A stretch of DNA of 64,000 nt from Pseudodesulfovibrio sp. JC047 (GTDB taxonomy: Bacteria; Desulfobacterota; Desulfovibrionia; Desulfovibrionales; Desulfovibrionaceae), in the NCBI RefSeq assembly GCF_010468615.1, contig NZ_WUEH01000010.1, positions 86,228 to 150,227 on the forward strand, given 5' to 3'. Made by a program: the position numbers and the translations under genes. Under the pieces are notes generated by a model. That model made no database searches. It was not told the origin of the DNA and saw only the letters and a program-made list of their open reading frames with translations. Each line of letters opens with the position of its first letter. Position 1 is the first letter of the stretch. This document shows positions 43,152 to 52,260 of the stretch, piece after piece.

Positions 43152-44351
43152 TTATGCAGCTCCGATAGGCAATGCGGGAGGATTAAAGCCGAATCTATCA
43201 ATATGCATATAACTCAAATCCATTTCCGGGGTTGAACCATTAATAAAATCAGAAATGAGCTTGCCTGTTATAAGTGAAAGACTAATCCCATTCCCTTCAT
43301 GTCCAGCAGCAACATAAACGCCCCCAAGGTGGGTCGGAGAAATGATTGGTTTTGCATCTGGAGTAAAGGGACGGACACCCGCATAACAACGAATAATACG
43401 AGTATCAGCTAAAGCGGGAAAAAAGTGTTGTCCTCGTTCAGCAATAGCACGCATAACCGCAGGATGGGGACGAGTGTCCATACCTACAAAACGCCGGCAA
43501 CCGCCCAGTAAATGAGTACCCGCAGAAGAAGGCTCAAGTACAAAGGCAACACCGAATTTGTCCATATCAGGAGTAACGTTGTCTCGTTTTTCTCCACCTT
43601 TAGCCAACAGATAACCGTATTCTACATAGGCTTTACTTACCAAACCTTTAGAGCGTTCTGTAACAATGACATGTCCCTGCCGAGGTCGAATAGGGACATT
43701 AAGACCCAACATAGCACCGAGTTGAGGGGTCCAAATACCTGAAGCCAAAATGACATTCTCAGTCATAATTTCGCCCTTATCGGTCACAACAGAGGAAATC
43801 CGACCTTTCTCCATACGAAAATCTGTCACGTTCGTACGAGACATCAAAGTCGCACCATTGGCCTCAGCATGTTTTGCTAAACCATAACAAAGACGCATAG
43901 GATTAACGGTACAGTCATTATTAAAGTTCAGACATGCCAATATATCGTCACCGATATTTGGCTCATGCTGTTTCAGCTCCTCTCGATCCCAAAGAGTGAC
44001 ATCAAATCCCTCTTTTTTCTTCCCCTCAAAATTGGCTTTGACAGTTTCAAGATGATTCTCGTCATCCACAAGAAGACCGATTCCCTCAGGCTGGAAATCA
44101 AAATCTACAGGCAAAAATTTCTGCGCCTCATAGAACATCTCTTGTCCACGTTTGCAAAAAACACTGTGAGGACCAGGAGCAGTATCATATGTAACAATAT
44201 GCCCTTCACACCGACGACTCGTTCCCCAAGCGAACTCTCCACGCTCTATGAGCGTCACATCCACTCCATCCTTCGCCAGATAACAGGCAACAGCCGTTCC
44301 TATGGCCCCACCGCCAATAACGACAGCACCAGCTGTTCGTTTGCTGCTCAT
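43152..44351 (-). CDS. DAO-family FAD dehydrogenase catalytic subunit (HcnC/LhpB/opine-oxidase beta-like)
   Basis: A 399-residue flavoprotein of the glycine/D-amino-acid-oxidase superfamily. GAVVIGGGAIGTAVACYLA binds the FAD ADP part at the N-terminus; RCYAGVRPFTPDAKPIIS and GVYVAAGHEGNGISLSLITGK are the flavin-proximal motifs near the C-terminus. In related enzymes this subunit oxidises an amine C-N bond to an imine (glycine, sarcosine, D-hydroxyproline, octopine or nopaline). Partner subunits follow. The product imine is a substrate for the RidA protein encoded upstream. Which amine is oxidised cannot be read from sequence. Confidence 0.84.
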   Translation of the reverse strand: MSSKRTAGAVVIGGGAIGTAVACYLAKDGVDVTLIERGEFAWGTSRRCEGHIVTYDTAPGPHSVFCKRGQEMFYEAQKFLPVDFDFQPEGIGLLVDDENHLETVKANFEGKKKEGFDVTLWDREELKQHEPNIGDDILACLNFNNDCTVNPMRLCYGLAKHAEANGATLMSRTNVTDFRMEKGRISSVVTDKGEIMTENVILASGIWTPQLGAMLGLNVPIRPRQGHVIVTERSKGLVSKAYVEYGYLLAKGGEKRDNVTPDMDKFGVAFVLEPSSAGTHLLGGCRRFVGMDTRPHPAVMRAIAERGQHFFPALADTRIIRCYAGVRPFTPDAKPIISPTHLGGVYVAAGHEGNGISLSLITGKLISDFINGSTPEMDLSYMHIDRFGFNPPALPIGAA

Positions 44352-44476
44352 GTCATTTCTCCTTTTGCTCTGTTACTCCCAGCAGCTTGTTTAGTTCACA
44401 AGCCACTCAAAGTGTTAGTAAATATTAAGCCGTAACACTTAAACTACGCTTAAAAAACTGATCTAATATTCACAAG

Positions 44477-45895
44477 TTATCCTCTCTTCTGGAAAGAAAG
44501 AGTAGAGACCTTTTCGGGCTGAGGGTGTGACACGCCCCCCTCCACCATCAAACTTTTTCCCTCACAACGAGAAGCATCCTCAAGACTACAGTTCCTGGTC
44601 TCTGGAGCCATTTTCAAACTCACAAGAAAACCCAACAGCGTTATCCCAGCCGCAATCATCATGGTTGTTCGAATCTCCAATCGAGCGAGAGCCAAAGGCA
44701 CAAGGTAAGTGCCTATAGCCGCACCAATTCTACTGATAGAAGAAGCAAGACCCACAGCTGAAGCCCGAATTTCCGTTGGAAAAAGTTCGTTGGGATAAAC
44801 GAATTGCAAATTTTGTGAACCACCTGTTGCCAAAGCGTAGATAGAAAACAAAATAAGGATAAGATACGGTGAAGAATTTGTAAAAAATGCAAGTAAAGAC
44901 AATGCAACTGCGGACCAAAAGAAACTATGCAACAGCAAAGAACGACGCCCAATTTTATTTATAAGCCCCAACGGGAAAAGACAGCCCAACATAAAGATAA
45001 ATGTTATAGCTGCAGCTCCAGTGTGACCAAACTGACCAGTCAATCCAAGAGCAACCATTATTTTAGGACCAAAAGAATACACAGCAAAAAGCGGAACAAT
45101 AGCGCATGTCCAAAACAAAGTAATAAATAACATACGAGTTCCGTATTCAGAATGGAATAAGCTCGTAAGAGGGACTCTTTTTCGCTCAAAATTTATCGAT
45201 TTCAATTCTTCAATAGAAATATCTTCATCATAAACTCTTTTTAAAACAGCTTGCGCTTCTTTATATCGTCCTTTCATGCTCAGCCAACGGGGGGATTCCG
45301 GTGTATTCCGACGCATAAAGAGGAAAACCACTGTCGGCAAAGTTGCGCTGGCGAGCATCCACCGCCAAGCATCTGGCCCGGTACGCAATAAAATATCACC
45401 AACTATATATGCAACACTCGCTCCAACAAACCACATCGCCTGAAGAGTGCCAATAAAGGGTCCTCGATATTTCTTAGGAGTAAACTCCGCCAATAAAGCT
45501 GTTGCAATTGGATAATCTGCTCCCACAGCAACGCCTAATAAAAATCGAAAAAGGAAAAGGACAGGCGCACTTTCTGCCCAAAACTGACCCAATGAAAAAA
45601 TACCAAGAGCGATGAGATCAATGGTATACAGCATCGATCGACCGTACTTGTCTGTGACCCATCCTCCAGCGAACCCACCAAAAAACATTCCAATTAATGT
45701 AGCCGCTCCAATCATTCCTTCCCAGAAAAGAGACAATTCGAGATAAGGTGTTATTTGAACCAACGCGATACCGATCATGCCCATCACATACCCATCAAGA
45801 AATGGTCCTCCTGATGAATAAACAAACAAATGTTTGTGAAAGCTATTCAGTGGAGCGTTGTCAAAAAGCTCGGTTAGAGACGCCTTACCTATCAT
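44477..45895 (-). CDS. MFS transporter of module A
   Basis: A 472-residue MFS protein with 12 predicted helices, of the sugar/aromatic-acid-proton-symporter branch: GMIGIALVQI in the first helix, then GGFAGGWVTDKYGR (the loop 2-3 signature) and LLGVAVGADYPIATALLAEFTPKKYRG around loop 4-5. It probably imports the substrate of the module. ATG 45895 follows AGGAGGATAAC. It is separated from the flavoprotein gene by 125 bases and from ridA by 194 bases, so it may have its own promoter. Confidence 0.83.
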   Translation of the reverse strand: MIGKASLTELFDNAPLNSFHKHLFVYSSGGPFLDGYVMGMIGIALVQITPYLELSLFWEGMIGAATLIGMFFGGFAGGWVTDKYGRSMLYTIDLIALGIFSLGQFWAESAPVLFLFRFLLGVAVGADYPIATALLAEFTPKKYRGPFIGTLQAMWFVGASVAYIVGDILLRTGPDAWRWMLASATLPTVVFLFMRRNTPESPRWLSMKGRYKEAQAVLKRVYDEDISIEELKSINFERKRVPLTSLFHSEYGTRMLFITLFWTCAIVPLFAVYSFGPKIMVALGLTGQFGHTGAAAITFIFMLGCLFPLGLINKIGRRSLLLHSFFWSAVALSLLAFFTNSSPYLILILFSIYALATGGSQNLQFVYPNELFPTEIRASAVGLASSISRIGAAIGTYLVPLALARLEIRTTMMIAAGITLLGFLVSLKMAPETRNCSLEDASRCEGKSLMVEGGVSHPQPEKVSTLSFQKRG

Positions 45896-46089
45896 GTTAT
45901 CCTCCTGGTATAATGGTACTATTAGAACCCAGTACTATGCGTACACAACAATCTTCTTTATTAAATCTCTCCTTTCTCTACACAAACGTCCCAACGTCCT
46001 TCCGCAACCAAGGAAGAACAGCGATCAGACAACATTCAGAAGACAAAACACATTCTAAATGTCCTTCTGACCGCCATTCAACTGAGGGG

Positions 46090-46464
46090 TTAGGAAAATT
46101 CTGCGATGGACTCCATTTCAATTAAAGCCCCGCCAGCAAGCCGACTCACTTCAACCGTAGCACGCGCAGGTTTATGATCGCCCATAAACGATTTATAAAC
46201 CTCGTTATAACTGGGAAAATCATCCCAATTCGCCAGATATACAGTGACTTTAACAACATTTTTCATACCAAGGCCCACAGACTCCAAAAGTGACGCCATA
46301 TTATCCATAGCCTGGGTGGTCTGTTCTCCAATCGTCGAGCCAACAAGTTCACCGGACTGACCAAAAGGAGCCTGGCCAGACAAATAAAGCATATTGCCAC
46401 TTCGAATCGAATCAGAATACGGACCTAAAGGTTCAGGGGCGTTTTTATCATTCAAATATTCCAT
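46090..46464 (-). CDS. ridA: RidA family enamine/imine deaminase
   Basis: A 124-residue RidA. The family signature LYLSGQAPFGQSGELVG and the conserved Arg in KPARATVEVSRLAGGALIEMESIA are intact. RidA hydrolyses reactive 2-imino acids and enamines to 2-oxo acids plus ammonia. This fits well with an upstream amino-acid or amine dehydrogenase in the same cluster that would make imines. It lies 84 bases after the acyl-CoA synthetase gene. The start has AAAGGA upstream. Confidence 0.9.
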   Translation of the reverse strand: MEYLNDKNAPEPLGPYSDSIRSGNMLYLSGQAPFGQSGELVGSTIGEQTTQAMDNMASLLESVGLGMKNVVKVTVYLANWDDFPSYNEVYKSFMGDHKPARATVEVSRLAGGALIEMESIAEFS

Positions 46465-46548
46465 GAAATCATCCTTTTATTTAAAAAACACCGTTAGCTC
46501 CCCTCCTCAGCAGAACGTGTCCTTGCCAGAGAAGGGGAGAGGGAATTA

Positions 46549-48711
46549 TTATTTATTCACCGGGTGCAACACGATTCTTGCGTCCACAACATCGACACCA
46601 TCTTCCGTGGCAAAAACGGGATTTAAATCCACTTCTGCAACATCGGATAACTCGACGACCATGTAAGAAAGCATACTGACAGCGTTCTCAAGGGCCGAAA
46701 GGTTAACACCTTGCTGTCCACGAACTCCAGTAAGAAGTGGATACGCATTGATTTCACTAATCATTCTCTTTGCTTCTGGTCCATTGACAGGAGCGACACG
46801 GAAAGAGACATCTTTGAGAACCTCTACGAAAATACCACCAAGACCAAACATGACAGCAGGTCCAAAGGTTGAATCGTAGCTGCTCCCAATAATGCATTCC
46901 ACGCCTCCAGAAAGCATTGGTGTAAGCATTACGCCAAAAATATCAGCATTTGCATCATACTTTTTAGCATTCGACAGAAGTTGTATATAAGCATCACGGG
47001 CTTTTTCTTCAGAATCTACGTTCAAAATGACGCCACCAGCATCAGTTTTATGCAAAATGTCTGGAGAAACAATTTTCATAACAACTTTTTTTGCACCTAA
47101 CTCATCAAATAATGTAGCTGCTTCATTTTCATTTGTAGCCAAAAGATGAGACGGCAAATTAAATCCATAGGCACGCAAGACCTCGCGCGCTTCAGTTTCA
47201 ACCAAATTCACACGGTTCTGCGAACGGACCTTGTCAAAAATGATTTGAACTTGAGCCAACCTGTCTTCTGGAAGTTGCGGAGGCTGTGCGGCCAATTCTT
47301 CCTGAATTTTTCCCTGACGAGCACCGAATCCAACCAAAGCTCCCATTGCCCGCATTGCGGCATCAACAGATCCATACACAGGAAACCCGTGCTTCATGAT
47401 GTGGACCAAACTTTCAGGTTGCTGAGCATGATACATGGAATGCATAACAACGGGCTTATCCGCCTTAGTCGCTCTGTCTGCCAAACTCTTGGCAACATCC
47501 ATTTCCAACTGACGGAACTCTTCCGAGAAATCGCAATACCCACCATAAAGTCCCGCAATAACGAGACCATCAACGTCGGGATCCGCCAGCAAGACTTCTG
47601 CACATCGGTCAAAGACCCACATATCACCTTCGGGGGTACCCGCAAGGTCAACAGGATTCTTGATTGGGCAATGAGGCTTGAGAATCGCACGCAATTTTTT
47701 CTGAGTTTCCTCAGAAAGCACTGCGGCGTTCAGCCCCAAATTCTCCGCCATATCTGTAGCCATCACTCCATGACCACCACCATCTGTAAGGATGGCGATC
47801 CGGTTACCCTTGGGCATTTTGCAACGCGAAAAGGCTTCACCGACATCAAGCAGTTCATTTGGAGTTTCCACCCGAATGACACCAGCCTGATTGAGTGCAG
47901 CGTCAAAGATGTTTTCACTGCCAGCCAATGACCCGGTATGCGAAGCGGCTGCACGCGCCCCCGCTTTGCTACGACCGATTTTGATCACAGCCACAGGTTT
48001 TTGAAGTGTTGTCAAACGAGCTTTCCGCAGGAAGTTGCGTCCATCGTCTACGGAAGAAACTCTCAATCCTTCCATGTACATAAGTACCACGCGAGTATCT
48101 TCATCCTGGCCCAAATATTCAACGAAATCTGCAAAACGAAGATCGGCTTGGTTGCCAATACTTGCCCAACCGCTGTAGCCAAGTCCTCGTGTCTTGGCAT
48201 TGAAATTAATATCAATACCAAAGTTACCACTTTGCAACACAAGCCCCATATGTCCATCGTCCAAATCAATGGTGCTTGCATTGAGGTTGACGGGAGAACT
48301 AAATATCCCCATGCAATTGGGACCCATGATTCGCATACCGGTTTTTTGGGCTATGGCGATCATTTTCTGTTCCAAAGCCTTACCTTCCGGTCCGGTTTCT
48401 CCAAAACCAGTAGCAACGACAACAACGGCTTTGACCCCTTTGTCCGCGCATTCTTGAATGACAGGAAGAATGTATTTGGGAGAAATACCGAGAATAGCCA
48501 AATCGACTGATCCCGGCACATCAGATATGCTCGCGTAAGGCTTTTGTCCCAGGATATCTGCAGCGGCGGTTCTTGAAATAAAGTACAAATCGCCAGTAAA
48601 TTGACTATCGATAAGTCCTTTGGCGGTCCAGTACCCATATTTTTTCGGGTCAGAAGATGCACCAATTAATGCAACACTTCTTGGCCTGAAAAGAGGATTA
48701 AGATCTGACAT
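46549..48711 (-). CDS. ADP-forming acyl-CoA synthetase (fused alpha-beta)
   Basis: A 720-residue NDP-forming acyl-CoA synthetase (Acd family). The N-terminal alpha half has CoA-binding VALIGASSDPKKYG, GPNCMGIFSS and the phospho-His in AASHTGSLAGS (near residue 258). The beta half ATP-grasp has its own HKTDAGGVI motif near 553. It converts acyl-CoA plus ADP and Pi to acid plus ATP. With the 2-oxoacid oxidoreductase made by the upstream genes it would recover ATP from the acyl-CoA. It follows the ferredoxin subunit gene by 22 bases. Chain length of the acyl unit is not predictable. Confidence 0.9.
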   Translation of the reverse strand: MSDLNPLFRPRSVALIGASSDPKKYGYWTAKGLIDSQFTGDLYFISRTAAADILGQKPYASISDVPGSVDLAILGISPKYILPVIQECADKGVKAVVVVATGFGETGPEGKALEQKMIAIAQKTGMRIMGPNCMGIFSSPVNLNASTIDLDDGHMGLVLQSGNFGIDINFNAKTRGLGYSGWASIGNQADLRFADFVEYLGQDEDTRVVLMYMEGLRVSSVDDGRNFLRKARLTTLQKPVAVIKIGRSKAGARAAASHTGSLAGSENIFDAALNQAGVIRVETPNELLDVGEAFSRCKMPKGNRIAILTDGGGHGVMATDMAENLGLNAAVLSEETQKKLRAILKPHCPIKNPVDLAGTPEGDMWVFDRCAEVLLADPDVDGLVIAGLYGGYCDFSEEFRQLEMDVAKSLADRATKADKPVVMHSMYHAQQPESLVHIMKHGFPVYGSVDAAMRAMGALVGFGARQGKIQEELAAQPPQLPEDRLAQVQIIFDKVRSQNRVNLVETEAREVLRAYGFNLPSHLLATNENEAATLFDELGAKKVVMKIVSPDILHKTDAGGVILNVDSEEKARDAYIQLLSNAKKYDANADIFGVMLTPMLSGGVECIIGSSYDSTFGPAVMFGLGGIFVEVLKDVSFRVAPVNGPEAKRMISEINAYPLLTGVRGQQGVNLSALENAVSMLSYMVVELSDVAEVDLNPVFATEDGVDVVDARIVLHPVNK

Positions 48712-48733
48712 AAAGAAACGACCTCACTCTATC

Positions 48734-48958
48734 TTAGGAATTAGCTTCGATGACACCAATGGCAACATCTGGGCATACGAGACGACAAATATTACATTTA
48801 ACGCATTTTTCAGGCGCAACTTGAACCACGTATGCATACCCTTGCGGATTCAAATCAGTTCCGATAGCAAGCGTTTTTTTGGGACATGCTTCCACACAAA
48901 GACCACATGACTTACAACGCACACTCTCAATCAAATGAATTTTCACTTTCTTACTCAT
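48734..48958 (-). CDS. 2-oxoacid:ferredoxin oxidoreductase delta (ferredoxin) subunit, module A
   Basis: A 74-residue protein with two 4Fe-4S motifs: CKSCGLCVEACPKK and CVKCNICRLVCPD. It is the delta subunit that accepts electrons from the oxidative decarboxylation. It overlaps the gamma subunit gene by 4 bases. Paired beta and alpha genes follow in the order delta-gamma-beta-alpha when read on the plus strand, reversed relative to transcription. Its electrons probably go to soluble ferredoxin. Confidence 0.9.
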   Translation of the reverse strand: MSKKVKIHLIESVRCKSCGLCVEACPKKTLAIGTDLNPQGYAYVVQVAPEKCVKCNICRLVCPDVAIGVIEANS

Positions 48959-49509
48959 TTGGCTGCCTCCTTTTCCGCAAGTTCAATACCTGCATTCAAA
49001 GCTTGGATATTAATTTCAAGTAACGAGGCTTTCTTTTTTCCCATAGCATCAGTCAATGCCGCGATGATAGAATCAATGCTCAACATCTTGGTGAATTGAA
49101 CAACAGCACCCAACATAATGATATTCGCCACTCGCACATTTCCCATATCTTGCGCCAAACCAGAAACAGGCAGAAGTACTTGCGTCACTTCAGGACGAGT
49201 CAAAACCGTTTTGACCATGGAGCTATTGACAAACAAAACTCCACCGTCTTTCAGTCCTTCCAAACTTGCTTGATAAATGCTTTCGCTCATGGCGACGCCA
49301 ATATCAGCATCGGACTCAACAATAGGATTTCCAATAGGATCATCGGAAACAATAACAAAACCAGTAGAGTCTCCGCCACGCTGCTCAACGCCATAGGTTT
49401 GAGTCATGACCACTTGCTTGCTTTCTTTGATACCGGCATAGCAAGTCAGCTTTGCCATCAGAGCCGCACCCTGACCGCCGGAACCTGAAAATGCGCACTT
49501 ATACTTCAT
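48955..49509 (-). CDS. 2-oxoacid:ferredoxin oxidoreductase gamma subunit, module A
   Basis: A 184-residue gamma subunit. YKCAFSGSGGQGAALMAKL is the conserved start, and QTYGVEQRGGDSTGFV and GNVRVANIIMLGA are later family motifs. The open frame extends upstream, but ATG 49509 follows GGAG and matches the family. It overlaps the beta gene by 11 bases. The gamma subunit contacts CoA and completes the heterotetramer. Confidence 0.9.
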   Translation of the reverse strand: MKYKCAFSGSGGQGAALMAKLTCYAGIKESKQVVMTQTYGVEQRGGDSTGFVIVSDDPIGNPIVESDADIGVAMSESIYQASLEGLKDGGVLFVNSSMVKTVLTRPEVTQVLLPVSGLAQDMGNVRVANIIMLGAVVQFTKMLSIDSIIAALTDAMGKKKASLLEINIQALNAGIELAEKEAAK

Positions 49510-50260
49510 CGTTTTTCTCCAATTCATTTTTGAAAACTTGCGGTTTGAAGTAACTAAGTGTCTCCTTGGCTGCGAAAGCATATGCATCAGGAACAGACAA
49601 ATGCAGCCCTGTAGGACACGGGGAAATCACTTCTACAAAAGAAAAACCCAATCCTCTAACTTGGCATTCGAAAGCATTACGAATACTCTTTGCGGCCTTT
49701 TTAATGCTCTTCACATCAACCACAGATTCTCTTGCCAAATATGAAACACCTTGCATTGCACGCATCATTTCCGGCACCAACAAAGGATATCCATGGACTG
49801 CGACGTCTCGTCCAGTGGCGGTGGTTGAAGTTACCTGTCCAGGAATTGAGGTAGGAGACATCTGGCCTCCAGTCATACCGAACACCGAGTTGTTCACCAT
49901 GATGCAGGTGATAGGCATGCCACGATTTGCAGCGTGCATAATTTCATGGAGACCAATAGCACTCGTGTCACCATCACCCTGATAGGTAAACACAATGTGA
50001 TCAGGCAAAGCGATCTTGTATCCAATAGCTGACGCCGGAGAACGACCATGAATGGCTTCCATTGCATCAACTTCCAAATAATGATGAGAAAAGCCACCAC
50101 ACCCAATGCCAACGACTGCCATGGTCTTTTCACGTATTCCCATTGCCTCGATGGTTTCAGCCACCAAACGGGTGACAATACCATGTCCACAACCAGGACA
50201 ATAGCTCGTAAGCTTGTCAAATTTTAATGTTTTTCCGTAATAATCTGCTAATGTCTGCAT
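49499..50260 (-). CDS. 2-oxoacid:ferredoxin oxidoreductase beta (TPP) subunit, module A
   Basis: A 253-residue TPP-binding subunit. YCPGCGHGIVTRLV is the CPGCGH signature; FTYQGDGDTSAIGLHEI holds the Mg-TPP GDGD motif, and NNSVFGMTGGQMSPTS follows. It decarboxylates the 2-oxoacid. The subfamily (2-oxoglutarate, branched-chain or aromatic) is not resolved by motifs visible here. It lies 1 base after the alpha gene, so stoichiometric expression is likely. ATG 50260 has GAGAGTAA upstream. Confidence 0.9.
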   Translation of the reverse strand: MQTLADYYGKTLKFDKLTSYCPGCGHGIVTRLVAETIEAMGIREKTMAVVGIGCGGFSHHYLEVDAMEAIHGRSPASAIGYKIALPDHIVFTYQGDGDTSAIGLHEIMHAANRGMPITCIMVNNSVFGMTGGQMSPTSIPGQVTSTTATGRDVAVHGYPLLVPEMMRAMQGVSYLARESVVDVKSIKKAAKSIRNAFECQVRGLGFSFVEVISPCPTGLHLSVPDAYAFAAKETLSYFKPQVFKNELEKNDEV

Positions 50261-50261
50261 G

Positions 50262-51332
50262 TTACTCTCCCTCGAGCAAGTTGTTCGCTTCGCGGGTCAT
50301 CTCCGCCAAAGTACACATAGGGATCTCTCCTCCAGTCTTACCCAGGAAATGAACGGGAACCCTTCCGTTCACAGCAAGACGGACGTCGTCAACCATCTGA
50401 CCGTGATTCATTTCCACAACCAGAATTGATTTCACTGAAGCAGGAATATTTTCGAAAGCTTTATCCGGAAAAGGCCAAAGAGTTATAGGACGAATAAACC
50501 CGACACGCTTGCCTTTGGCTCGAGACGCCTCAACCAGGTCCTTACACATACGCCCATGGATACCAAAGGCGACGACCAGGACTTCTGCATCTTCAACCTG
50601 ATCTTGTTCCCACATCTGTTCTTTGTCTGAAATTTCAACATACTTTTGACGCATCTTCTCATTCATCTCGTAGCCCTGCTCATGCGTATAGCTACCAGTG
50701 ACAAGAAAACGTTTTGGATGATCAGCCGTGCCCGTAAAGGCCCAACTGGAAGTATCAAAATCTGCCGTATAATCATGTGGTTCTTCGAAAGAAGTTGTTT
50801 CAGTCATCTGGCAGGTGACACCATCAACCACAAACAAAACCGGATTGCGATATGTCATAGCCAATTTTATGCCATGAGGCATGAGGTCAGCAATCTCTTG
50901 TCCGCAGGAAGGAGCAAGCACAATAACTCGATAATCACCATGACCGCCTCCTCGAGTGGCTTGGTAATACGTACTCTGTGCACCGATAATATCACCATCA
51001 CCGGGACCAACACGCATCGCGTCAAGCATGATACAGGGCAATTCTCCTGCAGCCATAAAACCAATAGCTTCCTGCATCAGTGTCATACCAGGCCCAGAAG
51101 TCGATGTAGCACCCAACTTCCCTGCACATGCATATCCAGCAAGGGCATTTGAAACGGCTAATTCACTTTCCATTTGAACCATTCGGCCACCATGTTCAGG
51201 CAACATTCTGGACGTATATTTCATGACGTCTGTCGCGGGGGTAATGGGGTAAGCAAAATGGCAACGAATACCGCAACGAATCATACTTTCGGCAAACGTT
51301 TCCGTGTTTTTTAAAAACAATGTTTCTTTCAT
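50262..51332 (-). CDS. 2-oxoacid:ferredoxin oxidoreductase alpha subunit, module A
   Basis: A 356-residue alpha subunit. HFAYPITPATDVMKY and TSTSGPGMTLMQEAIG are conserved domain I motifs; RGGGHGDYRVIVLAP and a C-terminal GRVPVHFLGKTGGEIP complete it. It is the first gene of the module A oxidoreductase set and probably of the long operon. Its start at 51332 follows GAGGAGTCGGA. It should act on the 2-oxoacid produced by the dehydrogenase and RidA. Confidence 0.9.
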   Translation of the reverse strand: MKETLFLKNTETFAESMIRCGIRCHFAYPITPATDVMKYTSRMLPEHGGRMVQMESELAVSNALAGYACAGKLGATSTSGPGMTLMQEAIGFMAAGELPCIMLDAMRVGPGDGDIIGAQSTYYQATRGGGHGDYRVIVLAPSCGQEIADLMPHGIKLAMTYRNPVLFVVDGVTCQMTETTSFEEPHDYTADFDTSSWAFTGTADHPKRFLVTGSYTHEQGYEMNEKMRQKYVEISDKEQMWEQDQVEDAEVLVVAFGIHGRMCKDLVEASRAKGKRVGFIRPITLWPFPDKAFENIPASVKSILVVEMNHGQMVDDVRLAVNGRVPVHFLGKTGGEIPMCTLAEMTREANNLLEGE

Positions 51333-51426
51333 TCCGACTCCTCACAGAGTTAAACGTATTGACCATATAGCGTTCCGGATTTGGCTTGTCCCGCATTGCG
51401 GTACGCTGTCCCGTTCTTGTGAGAGA

Positions 51427-51454
51427 ACTACACGGCACACATTCGACCTGTCAA
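51427..51454 (-). promoter_or_regulatory. Candidate sigma-70 promoter for module A
   Basis: On the minus strand TTGACA (51454-51449), 16-base spacer, TGTAGT (51432-51427). The leader to the alpha-subunit ATG is about 90 bases. The -10 is weak. Confidence 0.4.
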
Positions 51455-52131
51455 TAATAAAATTCTGATCGTGAGTAAAAAATACGATATTAAATAGATA
51501 AATTGAATAAATTCGGTGGCTTCTACGTTTTAAATTAATTATACCACTTTCAAAGAAATATCCTACTTGTGATATTTTGAACAACCAATCAAAACTTTTA
51601 AAACAGCTAAACAGGATCATTCAAAATGGTATTTTTACAATAAAAAAAGATAATTACAAAAGACTTACGGAATGCATATCTTTTCTTAGATATCCATAAC
51701 TCGTATAACTAAAGGGAATATTGTTTTAACAAACTCTTCCTGGGCACCATCAGACACAAATCTTAAAAAAAGTGACCATCCTTTTAAAAAAAGGAGGCAA
51801 TTCAAAAAAATATTTATTGCTGACTTTGCATTTTGAGTTGCCCCAAAAATCTCTTTAGCAAGTACGCACTTCTGAAACGGACCAACCAAACGGCAAACCA
51901 CAAAACAAAAAACTGCACACCATAACCGACCAAAGTTTGATCGAAAGGCATTTTGCAACCATTTTCGCAAGATCTAAGCATATGCAATGGGATAAAAAAT
52001 CATTAAAAAAAAATCGCGGTCCTCTCTCAATGAATAATCAAATCCGCTCAACAAAGAATGAAGTGTCACAAATACCGATTTTTAAAACACACCACAGCCA
52101 CACGCATCTCCAGACAAAAACCATAAAAAAC
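51455..52131. other. AT-rich intergenic region between modules A and B
   Basis: About 680 bases with no supported gene. The low GC is like the rest of the AT-rich block and unlike module B. Minus-strand frames at 51342-51620 and 51686-51970 lack SD sequences and family likeness; the latter could be a decayed gene. This is a likely junction between DNA of different origin. Confidence 0.45.
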
Positions 52132-52156
52132 GACCGGCAGGGAAAGCCTGCCGGTC
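52132..52156 (-). terminator. Terminator after the module B hydroxyacid dehydrogenase
   Basis: Perfect 10-bp arms GACCGGCAGG (52132-52141) and CCTGCCGGTC (52147-52156), 5-base loop. On the minus strand it is followed by GTTTTTTATGG, a good T run. Confidence 0.85.
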
Positions 52157-52176
52157 TGAGGGGTGAGCTGATTGTA

Positions 52177-52255
52177 TCCAAGGAGGTGGAGGTGTGACTG
52201 GAGGCTTGACTATGGGAATGCCTCAAGACGGATGATGGGGGCATCCCTCCTTGGA
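52177..52255 (-). other. Structured segment immediately after the hydroxyacid dehydrogenase stop
   Basis: TCCAAGGAGG (52177-52186) pairs with CCTCCTTGGA (52246-52255), enclosing an inner GAGGC/GCCTC pairing. It begins 5 bases after the stop codon and may stabilise the mRNA end before the terminator. Confidence 0.5.
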
Positions 52256-52260
52256 ATCAG

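Noticed and set aside
51686..51970. 94-codon minus-strand frame in the AT-rich gap
   Set aside because: Could be a decayed gene, but no family likeness or SD can be shown.
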